A stretch of DNA of 64,000 nucleotides. Source: Symbiodinium natans. Its lineage: Eukaryota; Sar; Dinophyceae; Suessiales; Symbiodiniaceae. Shown here piece by piece: positions 28,166 to 40,011 of the stretch. The position numbers and the translations under genes were made by a program. Each line of letters begins with the position of its first letter. The first letter of the stretch is position 1. Below the pieces are notes generated by a model that searched no databases, had not been told where the DNA came from, and saw only the letters and a program-made list of their open reading frames with translations. The stretch spans positions 249,501 to 313,500 of the forward strand of contig CAJNDS010000780.1 of assembly GCA_905221605.1 (NCBI GenBank), read 5' to 3'.

Positions 28166-29340
28166 GGTATGGGTATGTAACTGGCTCCGGGCGTCTTTCC
28201 GCGACATAGGGTTTGTAACAAAGGCGTTCTGCTTGCGACAAGCAGCGTCCGCGACAAACCTCCGCGACAAGCCTCCGCGACAAGCCTTTGCGACAAACCC
28301 CTTCTGGGAACTGCAACCTTCGACTACGCAGGCATTAGGATTTAGGATTTATTGCTTAGGGGTTCGGATTTAGGTTTTAGGGTTGAGAGATCGGCTATGT
28401 TGCTGTTGAAGGATGGGTTTCGTATCTCTTCTTCAAGACAGCGCGCGAAACAGGCGCGACAATCCCCGTGACATACGTGTGAAACAAGTGGGCGCGACAT
28501 ACGTGTGTAACACAGGCGGGGGGCGGGACTCCGCGACATGCCCCAATGTAGGCCCACAGCAGAGAGTAGTGGGATATCACCTATGGACGTCGTGACATCG
28601 AAACATGGGTTGGGTCCGGGCACCTACGGAAATCGAAAAAGGCGGTATGACATCGAAACGTGGGTTGGGAGCTCCGACCATCCGCTGCGCCATGCGCCCC
28701 GACATTTTCTGCCGGAGGGAAATGAGAGGAAATGTTTAGAGCGTCAGGTTTGCGATGCTCGAATGTTGACTGCTGCTTGGCTTCAGCGTCGTGGGCATCT
28801 TAGACTTTCCCCTGGTTAGCTGGGCTCTTGGACGGCTTGCATAGCATTCGTCTTCCTTCCTTTCCTTTCTCCACAGGCCATGCTTACACAGCATTGCGGT
28901 CTTCTTGTGTTCTCACAGGTTTGTGGATAGTAGAGCACGTTGGTATGACATTATGAGGGTTTTTTATGCGAGCCTACATCGGGGAGTCTTGTTCGGGTCT
29001 GCTTGCCCCGCCGTTCCCTGCGAGTGGCCGCTGGCCTCTCCATCCTGCTTAAGTGTGCCTGCAACCGCTTCCCAAACGATGTTCCAAAGAGGTTCATATC
29101 GAATGTGTGCATATCTTTGCCTTGGAATACAGCACGCTTCGGGTTCTCCTCTGCAATTAGCCCACGTGCTTGCCACGAGTGCGCCATAAAGTCGACAAGC
29201 TCGAAATCGATATTTCAGCAAAGTTGCACCGACTCAATTGCCATAGCGTTGTCTGTTCCATGCACCAAAGCTTCCCCGCCAACGTTTTCAGCCTACTGTG
29301 CATCGAGACGTGCGGGGCTGGAACGATCTTAAAGATTTGC

Positions 29341-29935
29341 CTGCGACGGCGTGATCGGAACATCAGAAGGTTCCGAAATTTCATCGGACATTGCCAGGGC
29401 CGCGAGAAACTGCTCTCTCTCGTTCTTGCCCTTCAGTTTCTACCTAGACCTACCCCTCTCTCAGAGATCTCGCTCGGCGTTGCTGCCGTTTTGCGCTGAG
29501 AACTCGCGCGTGTCTGCCCAAGACCGGTTTTTCACGTCTGCGACTGTGCTCCATGCTGCTGCCGGGAAAGCGCAAGCACATTCCGAGACTTCCAGCTGTG
29601 GTTGTTGACAAGTCTGCGAGAACCACTCATGCGTCAGAGTGGCTGCGACGGCGTGATCGGAACATCAGAAGGTTTCGAAGTTTCATCGGACATTGCCAGG
29701 GCCGCGAGAGGCTGCTCTAACTCGTTCTTGCCCTTCAGTTTCTACCTAGACCTACCCCTCTCAGAGATCTCGCTCGGCGTTGCTGCCGTTTTGCGCTGAG
29801 AACTCGCGCCTGTCTGCCCAAGACCGGTTCTTCAGGTCTGCAACTGTGCTCCCATGCTGCTGCCAGGAAAGCGCAGAGACTTCCAGCTGTGGTTTTTGAC
29901 AAGTCTGCGATAACCACTCATGCGTCAGAGTGGCC
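29341..29935. repeat. 302-bp tandem duplication within copy 2
   Basis: CTGCGACGGCGTGATCGGAA starts at 29341 and again at 29643, followed by nearly the same ~300 bp including CTCGGCGTTGCTGCCG. Copy 1 has this block once (about 20350-20590). Confidence 0.8.
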
Positions 29936-29943
29936 AAGTGTCA

Positions 29944-29974
29944 GGGTTTAGGGTTCATCCCAAACCCTAAACCC
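29944..29974. repeat. Hairpin made of telomere-like repeats
   Basis: GGGTTTAGGGTT (29944-29955) and AACCCTAAACCC (29963-29974) form a perfect 12-bp stem around a 7-base loop. Copy 1 has a less perfect version at about 20608-20640. Confidence 0.75.
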
Positions 29975-32900
29975 ATACAAAACCCTACACCCTAAACCTT
30001 TCACCGCCCCAACCCGGTTGGGCTCTTGGCATGCCCAGAGACCACTCCACCAAAGATCGCGAAAGGCGTGGGGCAACCCAGACCCTTGGGAGGATCTAGA
30101 CAGTAGATCCTCCAGTAGAGCAACCTCCGTGGCCGTTGCACTCATGCGTTAGGCTCGAATTGCCTCAAGGCTCTTTCCAAGCCCTTCCCGGGCCCTCGCA
30201 AGCTCAAGTTTTTGCAGATAGTTGGACTTGGGCACCCCTTTTTTGGGGAGTGTGTGCCACGGTGACTACAGCACGCAACCCATGAAACCCTGAAGTTCAA
30301 CGGACTTGTGAAGCTGCGGGCACACACTAAATGTTTCCGAACCTCAGGCCAGGAGAGAACGTATCGGGTTGAACGGCAAGGCAACGGATTGTTAGAGCTC
30401 AGGTTTATCAGGTTTAGGCTTATGTTCTGCGAATGCTGTGACTGTGTGCTTGTGCACCTTCAACTTCTTCAACCCGGCCTTCCAAAAGAGGCGCCTTGGC
30501 GGCAGCCTCTCCTGTGGGCTTGCAAGCCTAGGGCCTAAGATGCCCAGGACCGTCATTCCGAATCCTCGGGAGCTCAGGTGAAAGGGTGCATACTCGGGGG
30601 ATGTATGTCTATTAGACCTTGACGCCTCTATCCCGCCGATGCGGTGCATCAGGTGGATTTTGGCTGGTTTTGGTCCCCGAAAGTTAAAGACCAGGTGCCT
30701 AGGGCTGAAGGACGCTGTCGGCAGAGGAATGTGACCATAGGGCATCAACATGTTTGAGTCCTCCCGGTTGAAGGGAGCATCTCTTGGGTATAGGTATCAT
30801 GAGTTTGGGCGTGAGCGACAGACTATATCTGCTAGGAGACGGAGAGGACGCGGAATGCAATGTTGTCGATGCAGGTGCGGCTCTCATCGCTTTGCTTGGT
30901 GTGGACAAAAGCATGAATGCACCTGAACACACACAAACGAAGATGATGGCGTCAGGTGGCACCTAACCGCTGCACGTGTCCCATAACAACAACCTGTGTC
31001 CGCTGTGTCCACTGTTCCGGCTCAGGGCTTTCACATTTGCTTGGCATCTCTGCACTTGGAGCCCAGAGGACTCGAACGGGGCGTGCGAGACTTGAGCCCC
31101 AGGGACTGAGGCAGCTTTGGACCTGCTCGGCGTCCGCTTTCATGGCTACAAGGTCTGCCTGTTGAGACGAATCCATGTGCCAGCGTTTGCCTGTATCAAC
31201 CATGCTTCAAGCCGCTTCTGCAACGCGTACATATCCACTGTGCAGACCAGCTTCCGTCAAGAATGCAATCGCGCCAGGAAGCCATGTGCCGCTGGGGATT
31301 TCTCAGAGGTTGAGGGGTGGCGCGTCCAACCCAGTAGGATTGTTCTAGTGTCAGCACTGTTGTAGGATGTTGTAGGCATGTTCGCAAACCGCCCAGAAGC
31401 AGGAGCTAGGTGGCTTTGCAGAGCGGGCAGAAGTTCGCCTCAGAGCGCTGCAAAAAAGGAGCTGCTCGTCTTCACTACTTCTGAACAATAGGCTGGAGGA
31501 TGACGCAGCACTGGGGTGCATGGTCAGGCGAAGGGTCCTAAGCATGCAGGCTCGGCAGATTGCGCGCAAATCGCCAGTGAAATCCGAACACGCATCATTC
31601 CTGGGAGTGCCCAGTGGTCTGCTCTACAGCGGGTGTCTGTCCTTGCGTTGCCTGGTCTCAAGAACCGTGAGAGTGCTGTGGCTCATAGGCTTGGAAGCGG
31701 CCGCTTCCCTCCCAAAAACCAGGCAGCGCTTGCATCGCAAGCCTCAGACATGCTGCTACTGCCGAGATATCTCCAAGTTAGGCTTCATCAAGCTTGCTGC
31801 AGTGCAGCCCCTACTGACAAACCTTCGGTTTGAGATACAGTGTAGCAAAGATTGGTCCGCAAATGTTGGACCCTCTTTGCTTCGAGAGAAGCCTTGGTCT
31901 GACTGAAGAGTGGGCCCTTGCGGCAGTGTTGCCCCATCGAGCGGGCAGCATGAGGAATGGAGCGCTAGCCCATATTTCCGGCATTCAAAGATGCAAAGGC
32001 CCAGACTTTGGGACACCAACTCAAGCCGTGATGCAAAGGCTGCAAAGATCAAATGCCAGTTGAGTCAGCGTTGGAGTCCACCATCGTTCTGAAGTCCACT
32101 GGGAGTCCACCGAGAATGAGAAACGACTTTTTGGTCACCCGTAGCCACGATTATCGGTCCTAAAGCGTATGTACATTGTATGTAAGTCATATTTAGGCTT
32201 GCCCAACACAGGGGCCCGCAACAAGGGGCACCGCTTGGCCCCTCAGACAACTTGTCATGCTGAGCAACTCACGCGGGTCCCGTCAACTTGTGCGTGTGGC
32301 TTGGCCACTGCCACGCAGTATGGTGTAGGGACCAGCAAGGCCCATCCTAGAGTTTTGGCACCGGGGGCTGTCAGCTGCCCGCATGCGCCTAGGGTTGTGC
32401 GCCGCCCTCAACAGTAGGAGTCGGCTTGCTTTCCGGCGGGCTTGTCTGGTTAGTTTCGCAAGGGGCGCAAGCGCATGCTGGCATGTGCCACGATGCCATG
32501 AGCATGTCTGCACGTGTTGCACAGTTGCACTTCCCTTGTGTTGTGCTGTCCTCATGCCGGTGGTGTTGAGCAATAGCTCGCTAGTACCCAGGAACCTCCT
32601 AGAATATTTGCGACAGGGGATTGCAAGTTTAGGGCTTCTGAGAGGGGAGCTTAAGAGGCAAGATTGAAGTTCGAGGTCAGAGTTGGAGCTAAAGCCACAG
32701 AACCCTAAGCCTGCCAAAGTATGGGCATGTGCGGCCGGGCACAGGGTCTTAAGCGTGCAGGCCGTGCAGGCTCGGCCAGCCGGGCATGCTTCGCCCATCG
32801 CCACTGAAATCCGAACACGTGCTATCCTGTTGTAAATGCATCCGATCAGGAGCTGATCATCAGCTCTCCCGAAGCTACGCTGCCTCGTAGTGCACCTTTG

Positions 32901-34435
32901 AGGCAGCGCAGTGGGGCAGCTTGTAACTCTTCATGGCCGTTTGCGCAGCGCAAGGACTGAAACGGAAAAAACCGAGGAACAAATCGACTCTGCTTCTCTC
33001 CGGAGTCTCAGGTTCGATGTTCCGCATCGATGCCGGATCCACAACCTCTGTCTCATGGCATTCGTGCAGTGTGAACGTGCGAGTAACGGTTTAGGCGCAC
33101 GTGGCGCAAGTGCCTTTCCAGTGTTCTGGGCCGAAGCATTTACCTCGCAGAGCCGTTTCAAGACACCCGACAGCATCCTTTCCCTGAGACCCTGTGATGC
33201 GGATCAGGGGGTGAGTTGGGTTCAAGTGTTCCGGATCTTCCGAGGCATCCGTAGGCATCCGTAGGCTTTTGCTTGTGGTGAGCTCGGTGCCCCCTCGTCC
33301 TGAGATGTTCTGACGGTCTAAGATGACATCGAGGTCGCGCGTTGGGTCACCCGACACCTGCAGATCACGGTCATAGCGGTGCGCCCGGCCCCGTGACCAC
33401 GGCGCCCAGACACTCGAGCTTCCAGGACTTCCCAATGCTCGCCATGAAGCACTTGGGCTGTGGACCGGACGCCGGACTCCAAGAGCTCGGATTCAGAAGT
33501 CGACCGAGCAATCCAGGAGGCCCCAACAGCTTTTCCGCGCCTTACCCTGCTGTAGCTCCGGACGCTTTCTCGACATCAAGAAAGCTCATGACTCTTGAGC
33601 AACTGCGAAGAATCGCGCGCGGTTCGTTTTCCTGTTGCCCGAGTTGAGCCTGAGGGTTCCCATCTTCACGCGAGGCGCCTGAGGCGTTGTGGCATGAAGC
33701 CCTACAGCCTCTACGGCCCCTTCAACCCCTTCAAGCCCTTCGAGCCCTGCAAGCCTGGGCGTCATACTCTGCATACTCCTCGTGCAAGAGCCCCGGGCGG
33801 AGATGTGCGGAGCTGGAGATGCGCGCCAACGTCGGGTCCAGGGCAGTACTGAGCCGCCACCGTCAGCTCCCCGGCTGGGCCTCGGACGCCGCCTTCTTCT
33901 TGCGGGGGCCCGCTGGGTCTCTGGGTGCCTGGGGCTGTCAGAGGCCTTCGACGGCGGCCTGTGGCACCCTGATTGCGATGCTGACACCCGAGCCGGTTGA
34001 GCCGGCCCGGATCCGGGCCCGATCAGAGGGCCGAAGACAGCCAGCGTCCCATGCGCTTTAGGCCTTAGGGCTTTAGGACCTGTCGGAACTGCCGACACGT
34101 GCTCCTTCTTGGCGCATGCAAAAGGGCCAGACTCATGTTAGCAGTGTTTGGTTGTGCCTTTTTGCTGTGAGGCAGTGTCGATGGTCTTGCGGTCTAGTTC
34201 AGCTTTTGTTGCAGGCATGCGAGTGACTTGGTAGTAAATGTCGTCACGTGTCGCAGCATGGCGCATCATGCTCAGCTGTGCTTTGCAACTCTTGAGTTTG
34301 GGGTTCAAGGCTGGAGAGGTGTTAACGTGTTGGGTAGCACGCGATGACACGCTTTGTGATTGGCTGTTTGGCTTTTGTTTACCAGTGGCATGGTTTGGAT
34401 TTCTCGGAGGCTTTCCAAATTTATTCTGGAAGGGA

Positions 34436-34850
34436 ACTAAGGCAGAAATTGTTTGGTGAAGGATGTGCGACGAGCTTACGGCGTTTTTGCTGCTGTTGCC
34501 GGGTGCCGGGGCAGAGGCGGCGAGAAAGCTCGGTTTAGACTGGGTCGTTCAACGTTGGTTTGCTCGCACAGACACATTTTGCGCAGCTTGAGTTTCCAGT
34601 AGTCACTACCGACTGGCGTCTGGCAGCCCGACGCAGTGCTGCAGGTGCTCCCGTTTGCAGTGCTGCTGCCTGCAGATGACTGCTTCGACTGGAGCGGTCC
34701 CAACCTCGTTGTTGAAACAAGTGTCTTAAGCTCCCAAAAGAAACGCAGATCCAAGGTGAAGCCATCCCGCTCCAATGGCGCCTCAAGATTGCCTCCAAGG
34801 AGCGCCTAAAAACAAAGTCCTACGTGCAGTTTGGGGAGAAGTGTGTACAG
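34436..34850. other. No recognised gene
   Basis: Sequence beyond the duplication end with only short chance-like ORFs. Confidence 0.35.
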
Positions 34851-34925
34851 CAGTTGCGGAGGGGAGTGGAGGGGAGGGGGGCCCGGAGGGGTGAGGGGAG
34901 GGGGCAGGGGAGAGGAGAGGGCTTG
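34851..34925 (+). repeat. G-rich polypurine tract
   Basis: At least seven runs of four or more G on the plus strand, separated by short A/T/C spacers, are capable of G-quadruplex formation. Confidence 0.7.
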
Positions 34926-34996
34926 AGCTCGCGAGGACGACTCAGAGCTGATTGCCCTACAGCTGCAGCAGGCAAGCACGGGATGGAGCTTAGGCT

Positions 34997-35215
34997 TTGA
35001 GATTCATAGGCGCAACCAAAAGGAGGAGGAGTTGTAGGAGTAGGAGTTGTAGAAAAACATCGCTGTCGTCGTACGACTACCCCGAGCCTTTGCAGCCTCA
35101 ATCAGGCATGGCCGCTTGGTGCTACAGCCTGGACGCCTACATCTGCCCAGTTGCAGTCTTTGCACGACTTTGCGAGGCAGGAGCCTTCAGCGACAGAGGG
35201 TTTTCCTCGGGTTAA
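34997..35215 (+). other. Exon-like ORF, unrecognised
   Basis: The frame includes SSYDYPEPLQPQSGMAAWCY and ends with a plausible amino-acid mix. No family recognised; may be a chance ORF. Confidence 0.2.
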
Positions 35216-35479
35216 ACGGCATCAGGGTGCATTTTGGGGCTTCAAGCGGCTTCACCTGAAGCTGTAGGGAACCCGGAGCCGCTGAACACCGAATCCCCCT
35301 GGCAGGGAGACCTTCTCGCTGGTGGCCGAAACCCCTGCGAGCGCTTTTCCACTTTTGGCACCCCTGATCGAGGCACGTGAAACCCCTCAAGCCCGGAACC
35401 CTGAACCAGAAGATGATGAGCCTGCACGGCATTTCCGTGGAGGGGATCGGGGGTTGCGGAGCAAAGTCAGGGTTCGGGT

Positions 35480-35716
35480 TTGAGGTCTCTTCTTGCCTTT
35501 CAGTGTTCGGTACATGGTTGGACGATGGGATCTAAAGCTGCCCGCCCTTCTCCCCCCAAAGATGGCTCATTTCAGGATCTCATAAGGCGAATGGTTGGAT
35601 CTCGTCAGCACCCGGTTCACACCAGAAGCAGTGGCATTTACCAAGTCCTGAACGCTGTAGTCAAGGTACCCATGTGCTCCCAGGTGCTCTCAGAGATCAG
35701 AGGTCTTGTTGAGTAA
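35480..35716 (+). other. Exon-like ORF, unrecognised
   Basis: Follows an acceptor-like TTGCCTTTCAG (35490-35501). It reads MGSKAARPSPPKDGSFQDLI and continues to IYQVLNAVVK, directly before GTACCC, a possible donor at 35665. No family recognised. Confidence 0.3.
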
Positions 35717-35755
35717 GGGTTGTATGATAAGGTTGAGTAAGGGTTGTATGATAAG
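35708..35755. repeat. 24-bp tandem repeat, two copies
   Basis: GTTGAGTAAGGGTTGTATGATAAG occurs twice head to tail. Confidence 0.85.
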
Positions 35756-36388
35756 GCAAGCTTGGTGATGTGAGTCTCGAGCCTTTGCGCAAGGGCCGAG
35801 CCAGCGCAGAGGATGGACCTTCTTGGGCGGAGAAGGCCCTCAGGAACACCAGTTTGAGACTTCCACCCAGTCCAAGAAGGTTTAGGGCTTCTGGCTTCTT
35901 CCGACAACGCGGCTCACAAGCTCTCAAAAGAACGGGGTGTTGGGGCATCGGTGTTTGTCACCGTTGGAACTTGTGGAGGTTCTGGACTCAGCGACTCTGT
36001 GCGAAGTGGCTGCTCATTCCAGAGGCGACCCGACAGAACGAGGAGGAAGTCCCCTGCGCCGTAAGAGGATCCTATGCGAAGCATGTAGCTCAAGGGATCG
36101 ATTCGCGTGGAGTTTTTGGGGTGTCTCGGCCTTTGTGTTGAATGTGTGTCATGCAACATGCGCAAGAAAGCGCTTGAGGCCACCGGCCTGAGCAGTCAAG
36201 TCTTCTGGAGATGTCGCTGCGTGCGACAGGCAAGAGCAGGACGTAGCACAGAGTTCTGTCATGGCACGTTGCCATTGAATACAAGCTGCGCTGGAGCTTA
36301 TGGTCGTGCTTGCCGGGGGGGTCGGCAAATGGATCGATATTGTAGCAGGGAAGGTAACCCTCTTTAGAGCGTTTCTTGATCCATACTT

Positions 36389-36727
36389 GTGCCAGCACAC
36401 AGGGCCGCACCAATTATAGGCAGCCACCGTGATGCAAGGAGCGACGAGGAGAGCAATCTGTGGCTGGCCAGGCATATTGCCACCACCACCATGGAGGCGC
36501 ATGAGGAGTGGTGGGACTGTTGGCATGGACGTAGTGGGCCTTCGGCTGAGATCTTTTCGGCAGGGGGTCAGGGACCTGAGTGGAATTCGCGACTTGCATC
36601 CTTCCGTCCACACCACGCCCAGGGTCCCCTTGCCGAGCTTCTGCGTGGATCTCCAGATGGTGGCATCCTGTCGAGATATGGACACTTCATGAGAGCGCAT
36701 CGGCGCATCGCAGCTACTGACATCTGA
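36389..36727 (+). CDS. Unrecognised ORF of about 110 codons
   Basis: The plus frame reads SDEESNLWLARHIATTTMEA and RYGHFMRAHRRIAATDI before a TGA. Its composition is protein-like and richer in charged residues than the minus-strand frame opposite (36149-36736). No domain recognised. It could be a terminal exon. Confidence 0.3.
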   Translation: MPAHRAAPIIGSHRDARSDEESNLWLARHIATTTMEAHEEWWDCWHGRSGPSAEIFSAGGQGPEWNSRLASFRPHHAQGPLAELLRGSPDGGILSRYGHFMRAHRRIAATDI

Positions 36728-37704
36728 AAGTTCCAAGGATACTTGGTAACATCACGCTACGCCCGACGTGGCTTGACTGCAATGGCCCGAGCAACAACAG
36801 AAGACCATACAAGACCCACAGCAAAAAGCCAAAACAAAGCCCTGAAGCCCACAAACTCTCAAACTCAGTTTGTTCGGCCCTTCCTTCCCCCCTTCCCCAA
36901 ACTTTGCCCCACCTCTCAAGAATAGCAAGCAGCAGCAGGCCCCCAAACCCGAAACCCTAAACCTCAAACCCTGAGCCCTGAACCACCTCCAGGTTCCCAT
37001 CGCTTGCTTCGGGCCTGGCCGGGCCACTCCGCCGCCAAGGCGGCGCTGGCCACGGGCAGGAGATGCCTTGGGGGCTCCGGGTTCAGTTGCTGCTTATGGT
37101 GGAGCATGCTCCTTCTGTTGTGTTTGTCGACTTGTCCTTGGTAGCGTGTAGGTTTAGGCTTAGGACTTAGGACTTGGGGAGGGGTTCTTGGGGCAAAGGG
37201 TGAGGTCCTGTAGACGTTTGCTTATCAAGTGACGGAGGGTCGGCAAAACTCGTGGCCCCTACACAGAACGCCCTTGCAGGAAGAAAGCCCAGACGGAACC
37301 TGCACCCGGCTCTTTGCTCCTCTTTCTGCAAGAGAGCGACTTGGCTGCAACCTCTGTTTGAGGCTCAGGGGGCGTGTGGCCTCAATGTCGAAGCCGGACA
37401 GTGGGGACGGTTTAAGGTTTTAAAGAAGGGAGGTTAGCCGAAGTAGCGCAGTCAAAAAAGGGCAATTCCTATTTGATGGTCCGTGTTTGGGAGAATTTTC
37501 TGCATCTGGTTTAGGGATCCTTCTACACGCAAAGCCCAGGATATGGCTTGGAGGTGTCTGATGCTGAGCAGTGCATAGTGGAGGCCTGCCTGGCCTTGTT
37601 TCAGGCATTCTGACACACTTGCGAACTTGCTGTGGATGGGTGGTCCTAAGCAAACGAACAATCTGTTGAGTTTCAGAGGCTGCGCTGTATCTTCTGGCGG
37701 AATC
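36728..37704. other. Noncoding with degenerate telomere-like words
   Basis: Scattered AAACCCTAAACC-type words near 36945-36985 and G-rich versions near 37150. No gene seen. Confidence 0.4.
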
Positions 37705-38215
37705 CTGAAGCCTTAAACCCTAAACCCTCCACCTTCTTGCAGATAGGTCCACAACCCACAACCCACAACCCACAACCCACAACCCACAACCCACAACCCA
37801 CAACCCACAACCCACAACCCACAACCCTAAACCCTAAACCCTAAACCCTAAACCCTAAACCCTAAACCCTAAACCCTAAACCCTAAACCCTAAACCCTAT
37901 AACCCTATAACCCTAAACCCGAAACCCTAAACTCCTAAACCCAAAAACCCCCCCCCCCCCCCCCCCCGAGGCAGCCGATGGGCCGGCTCTGCGGCCTCTG
38001 GCCGCGGGATGCGGCGGTCGCCCAAGCGGCCAGTGTCATGAGGGTATAGGGTTTAGGTCCGGGGCTTTGAGCGTTTGAGGGCTTAGAGGGTTTGGAGGGT
38101 TTAGAGGGTTTAGAGGTTAGGGGTTTAGGGGTTTAGGGGGTTTAGAGGGTTAGAGGGTTTAGAGGGTTTGGAGGGTTTAGAGCGTTTAGAGGGTTTAGAG
38201 GGTTTAGAGGGTTTC
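37705..38215. repeat. Telomere-like arrays: CCCTAAA then TTTAGAGGG, around a short exon-like piece
   Basis: 37749-37825 is (ACAACCC)n and 37826-37945 (CCCTAAA)n with variants. 37948-37967 is a run of 20 C. 38044-38215 is G-strand TTTAGGG/TTTAGAGGG. The strand switches exactly across 37971-38043. Confidence 0.9.
37971..38043 (+). CDS. Exon-like segment between telomere-like arrays
   Basis: GC-rich and single-copy, bounded by CCCCGAG| upstream and |GTATAGGG downstream. It reads AADGPALRPLAAGCGGRPSG in one frame. It fits the C-array/exon/G-array order of the region. Family unknown. Confidence 0.35.
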
Positions 38216-38279
38216 AAAAAGTTTCAGAGAAGCAGGGCGTGCACAGAAGGAGAGACGAGCATGAGGTGGTGGCCATGCC

Positions 38280-38495
38280 GTGACCTCCCTGTCAGAATGG
38301 CTGATGGAGGGAGGAGGAGTGGATGCATGTTCAGCCGCCATGTCTCAAGCCACTCGGCCTGGTGAAGACTTCATTACGAATTTGTCTTCGCATCCCATCC
38401 AGGAGGACACCTCTCACGAGCAGATGGCTCCGACACCGTCAGCCCTTGTCCAAGCCTTCACTCGGCAGCATGGCCGCAGCCGCGAGATACTGTAG
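38280..38495 (+). other. Exon-like ORF, unrecognised
   Basis: Reads SLSEWLMEGGGVDACSAAMS and ends near RQHGRSREIL. Composition is protein-like but no domain is recognised. Confidence 0.3.
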
Positions 38496-38676
38496 CTCTA
38501 GCATTTTACTCGCCTGACTGTCTGGAAAGACGAGGGTTTCCGTGCTCCTGCTGAATCGAGCTTGAGCAGGTGGACGATGCAGGCACAACGATGGGGCCGA
38601 TTCGTCTGCTGCCGGAGTCTCTTGCGCGGGCATTTCTGGGAACATTGAATATCATGAACAATCTGCGGTTGAGAGA

Positions 38677-38913
38677 GTGGCGAGTTCGAGTATGAGCCGC
38701 GGGAGAGCATCCCGCGGTCATGTGGGCAATGCAGGAGAAACACGAGAGTGGTCGGCATCGGACTGTTATGAATATATTAAGCGCTCCACATTGCTGAGTG
38801 CGGCGGTGCAGAGGTTTCTGGCGCCACACCCGCTACCTCCTCGCCTGCAGCTGGCCTTTCGGCTCCTGCCGGTCGTCTTGCAGAGCCTATGTGCCAATAT
38901 CTGGAATCTTTAG
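38677..38913 (+). other. Exon-like ORF, unrecognised
   Basis: Includes REWSASDCYEYIKRSTLLSA and a hydrophobic end (LQLAFRLLPVVLQSL). It runs directly into a G-strand TTTAGGG array at 38911, the usual arrangement after exons here. Confidence 0.3.
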
Positions 38914-39190
38914 GGAGTTTAGGGTTTAGGGTTTAGGGTTTAGCGTGCCCAAACCCGAAGAGACTCAGCAGAAGCCGAGGAAGCTGCGCCGCCTCGAAGT
39001 TCTCTTCGGATTGAGAAGGCAGATCCTGCCATCCTTGTCCTCCCAGGGCACTCGATGCTTGGACTCAAGAGAAGAACTCTCTCCCTACATCCCCCTCCCT
39101 ACATCCCCTAAACCCTAAACCCTAAACCCTAAACCCCAAACTCTAAACCCTAAACCCTAAACCCTAAACCCTAAACCCTAAACCCTGTAG
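38911..39190. repeat. Telomere-like arrays: TTTAGGG (38911-38944) and CCCTAAA (39103-39190)
   Basis: G-strand repeats are at the left and C-strand repeats at the right of a 160-bp single-copy piece, the polarity seen for introns in this region. Confidence 0.85.
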
Positions 39191-39260
39191 GGTTCAGAGT
39201 TCTGCACCATGGGGGTGAACAGGGCAGCTTCTACTCCTTGTGTCCGACAGTCTTCAGCGG
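39191..39260 (+). CDS. Exon-like segment after a CCCTGTAG acceptor
   Basis: Starts directly after the C-array (ACCCTGTAG|), reads GSEFCTMGVNRAASTPCVRQ and ends before GTGAGG. Family unknown. Confidence 0.3.
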
Positions 39261-39529
39261 GTGAGGTTCGGAATTCACGTTTGAGCTGAAGCCAGTGTTC
39301 CAGCGGCCGAGCTACGACACCACCGGAGCCTCGGGTCGAGTTCAGTTCCTGCTTTTCTGCTTTTCTGCTCTTCTGCTTTCTGAAACTTCGTTTTTCAGTT
39401 GCATAGGGCAATCCCCTTTAAGCCTCCAAGCCTCAACGCCCCTCAAGACCGTTCCCCCAAACCCGACAAGCCCCTTCGCCCCCTGGACACCCAACCCAAA
39501 ACCTCCCTAAACCCCCCCCCCCCCCAAAT

Positions 39530-39613
39530 CGTCGGACCTACAAAGGCCGACGCCACGCGCTCTGCAGCGAGCGCCTCCACTTCCTCAACACGGAGTCGCG
39601 GCGGCTGAAGCAG
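39530..39613 (+). CDS. Exon-like segment with basic coiled composition
   Basis: Reads RTYKGRRHALCSERLHFLNT then ESRRLKQ before a GTGTTGG donor at 39614. It is preceded by CCTAAACCCCCC(C)n and followed at 39637 by GGTTTAGGGC. This is a probable real exon; gene unknown. Confidence 0.45.
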
Positions 39614-39720
39614 GTGTTGGAGGCAAAAGCGGTGTGGTTTAGGGCTTCTGGTTTGGGGACTAGTTCCTAGGATGTTTATGGGGTGGGGATGTTTTCTTCT
39701 TCTATCGGGATAGATCAGCG

Positions 39721-40011
39721 TTGGCGGCTCATGAAGCCCTACACAGTAAAAACGAACGTTTTGGCCATGGAGATAGCCCTCAACTTTTCAAGGCTACACC
39801 GCTGTCAAACCCCAAAACTCCCAAAAGACCACAAGCCCAGCACCCCACAAAGCCGAAACCTGTTGCAGAAGCCCTGAGCGCTGCAGGAGGAGTCAGTTGC
39901 GATGCACCTGAGCCCGGCCACTGGGCCATAAATGTGCACAGCTCTGCACAGCGTTGCGCTGCGCGCCTTCTGCAACGAGTCCTTTCCGAGTCGGTGTGTA
40001 AAGAGCTTTAA
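39721..40011 (+). other. Exon-like ORF, unrecognised
   Basis: The second half (SCDAPEPGHWAINVHSSAQR) follows a GCGCTGCAG acceptor-like site and ends in TAA. No family recognised. Confidence 0.25.

Larger units (their letters stand above)
26618..34435 (+). repeat. Segmental duplication, copy 2
   Basis: Direct repeat of 15231-25930 lacking the 3-kb and 760-bp segments. It carries its own changes: a 302-bp internal tandem duplication (29341-29935), a telomere-motif hairpin (29944-29974) and an extra segment of about 180 bp (32722-32901). A segment of about 180 bp present in copy 1 (about 23353-23540) is missing here. No gene recognised. Confidence 0.85.

Noticed and set aside
36149-36736. 195-codon minus-strand ORF
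   Set aside because: The plus-strand frame opposite is more protein-like; no motif on the minus strand.
37749-37900. Regular direct repeats suggestive of a CRISPR array
   Set aside because: Seven-base telomere-like tandem repeats without unique spacers.
37948-37967. Run of 20 C as a biological signal
   Set aside because: Homopolymer of this type may be an assembly or sequencing artefact; kept only as part of the array.
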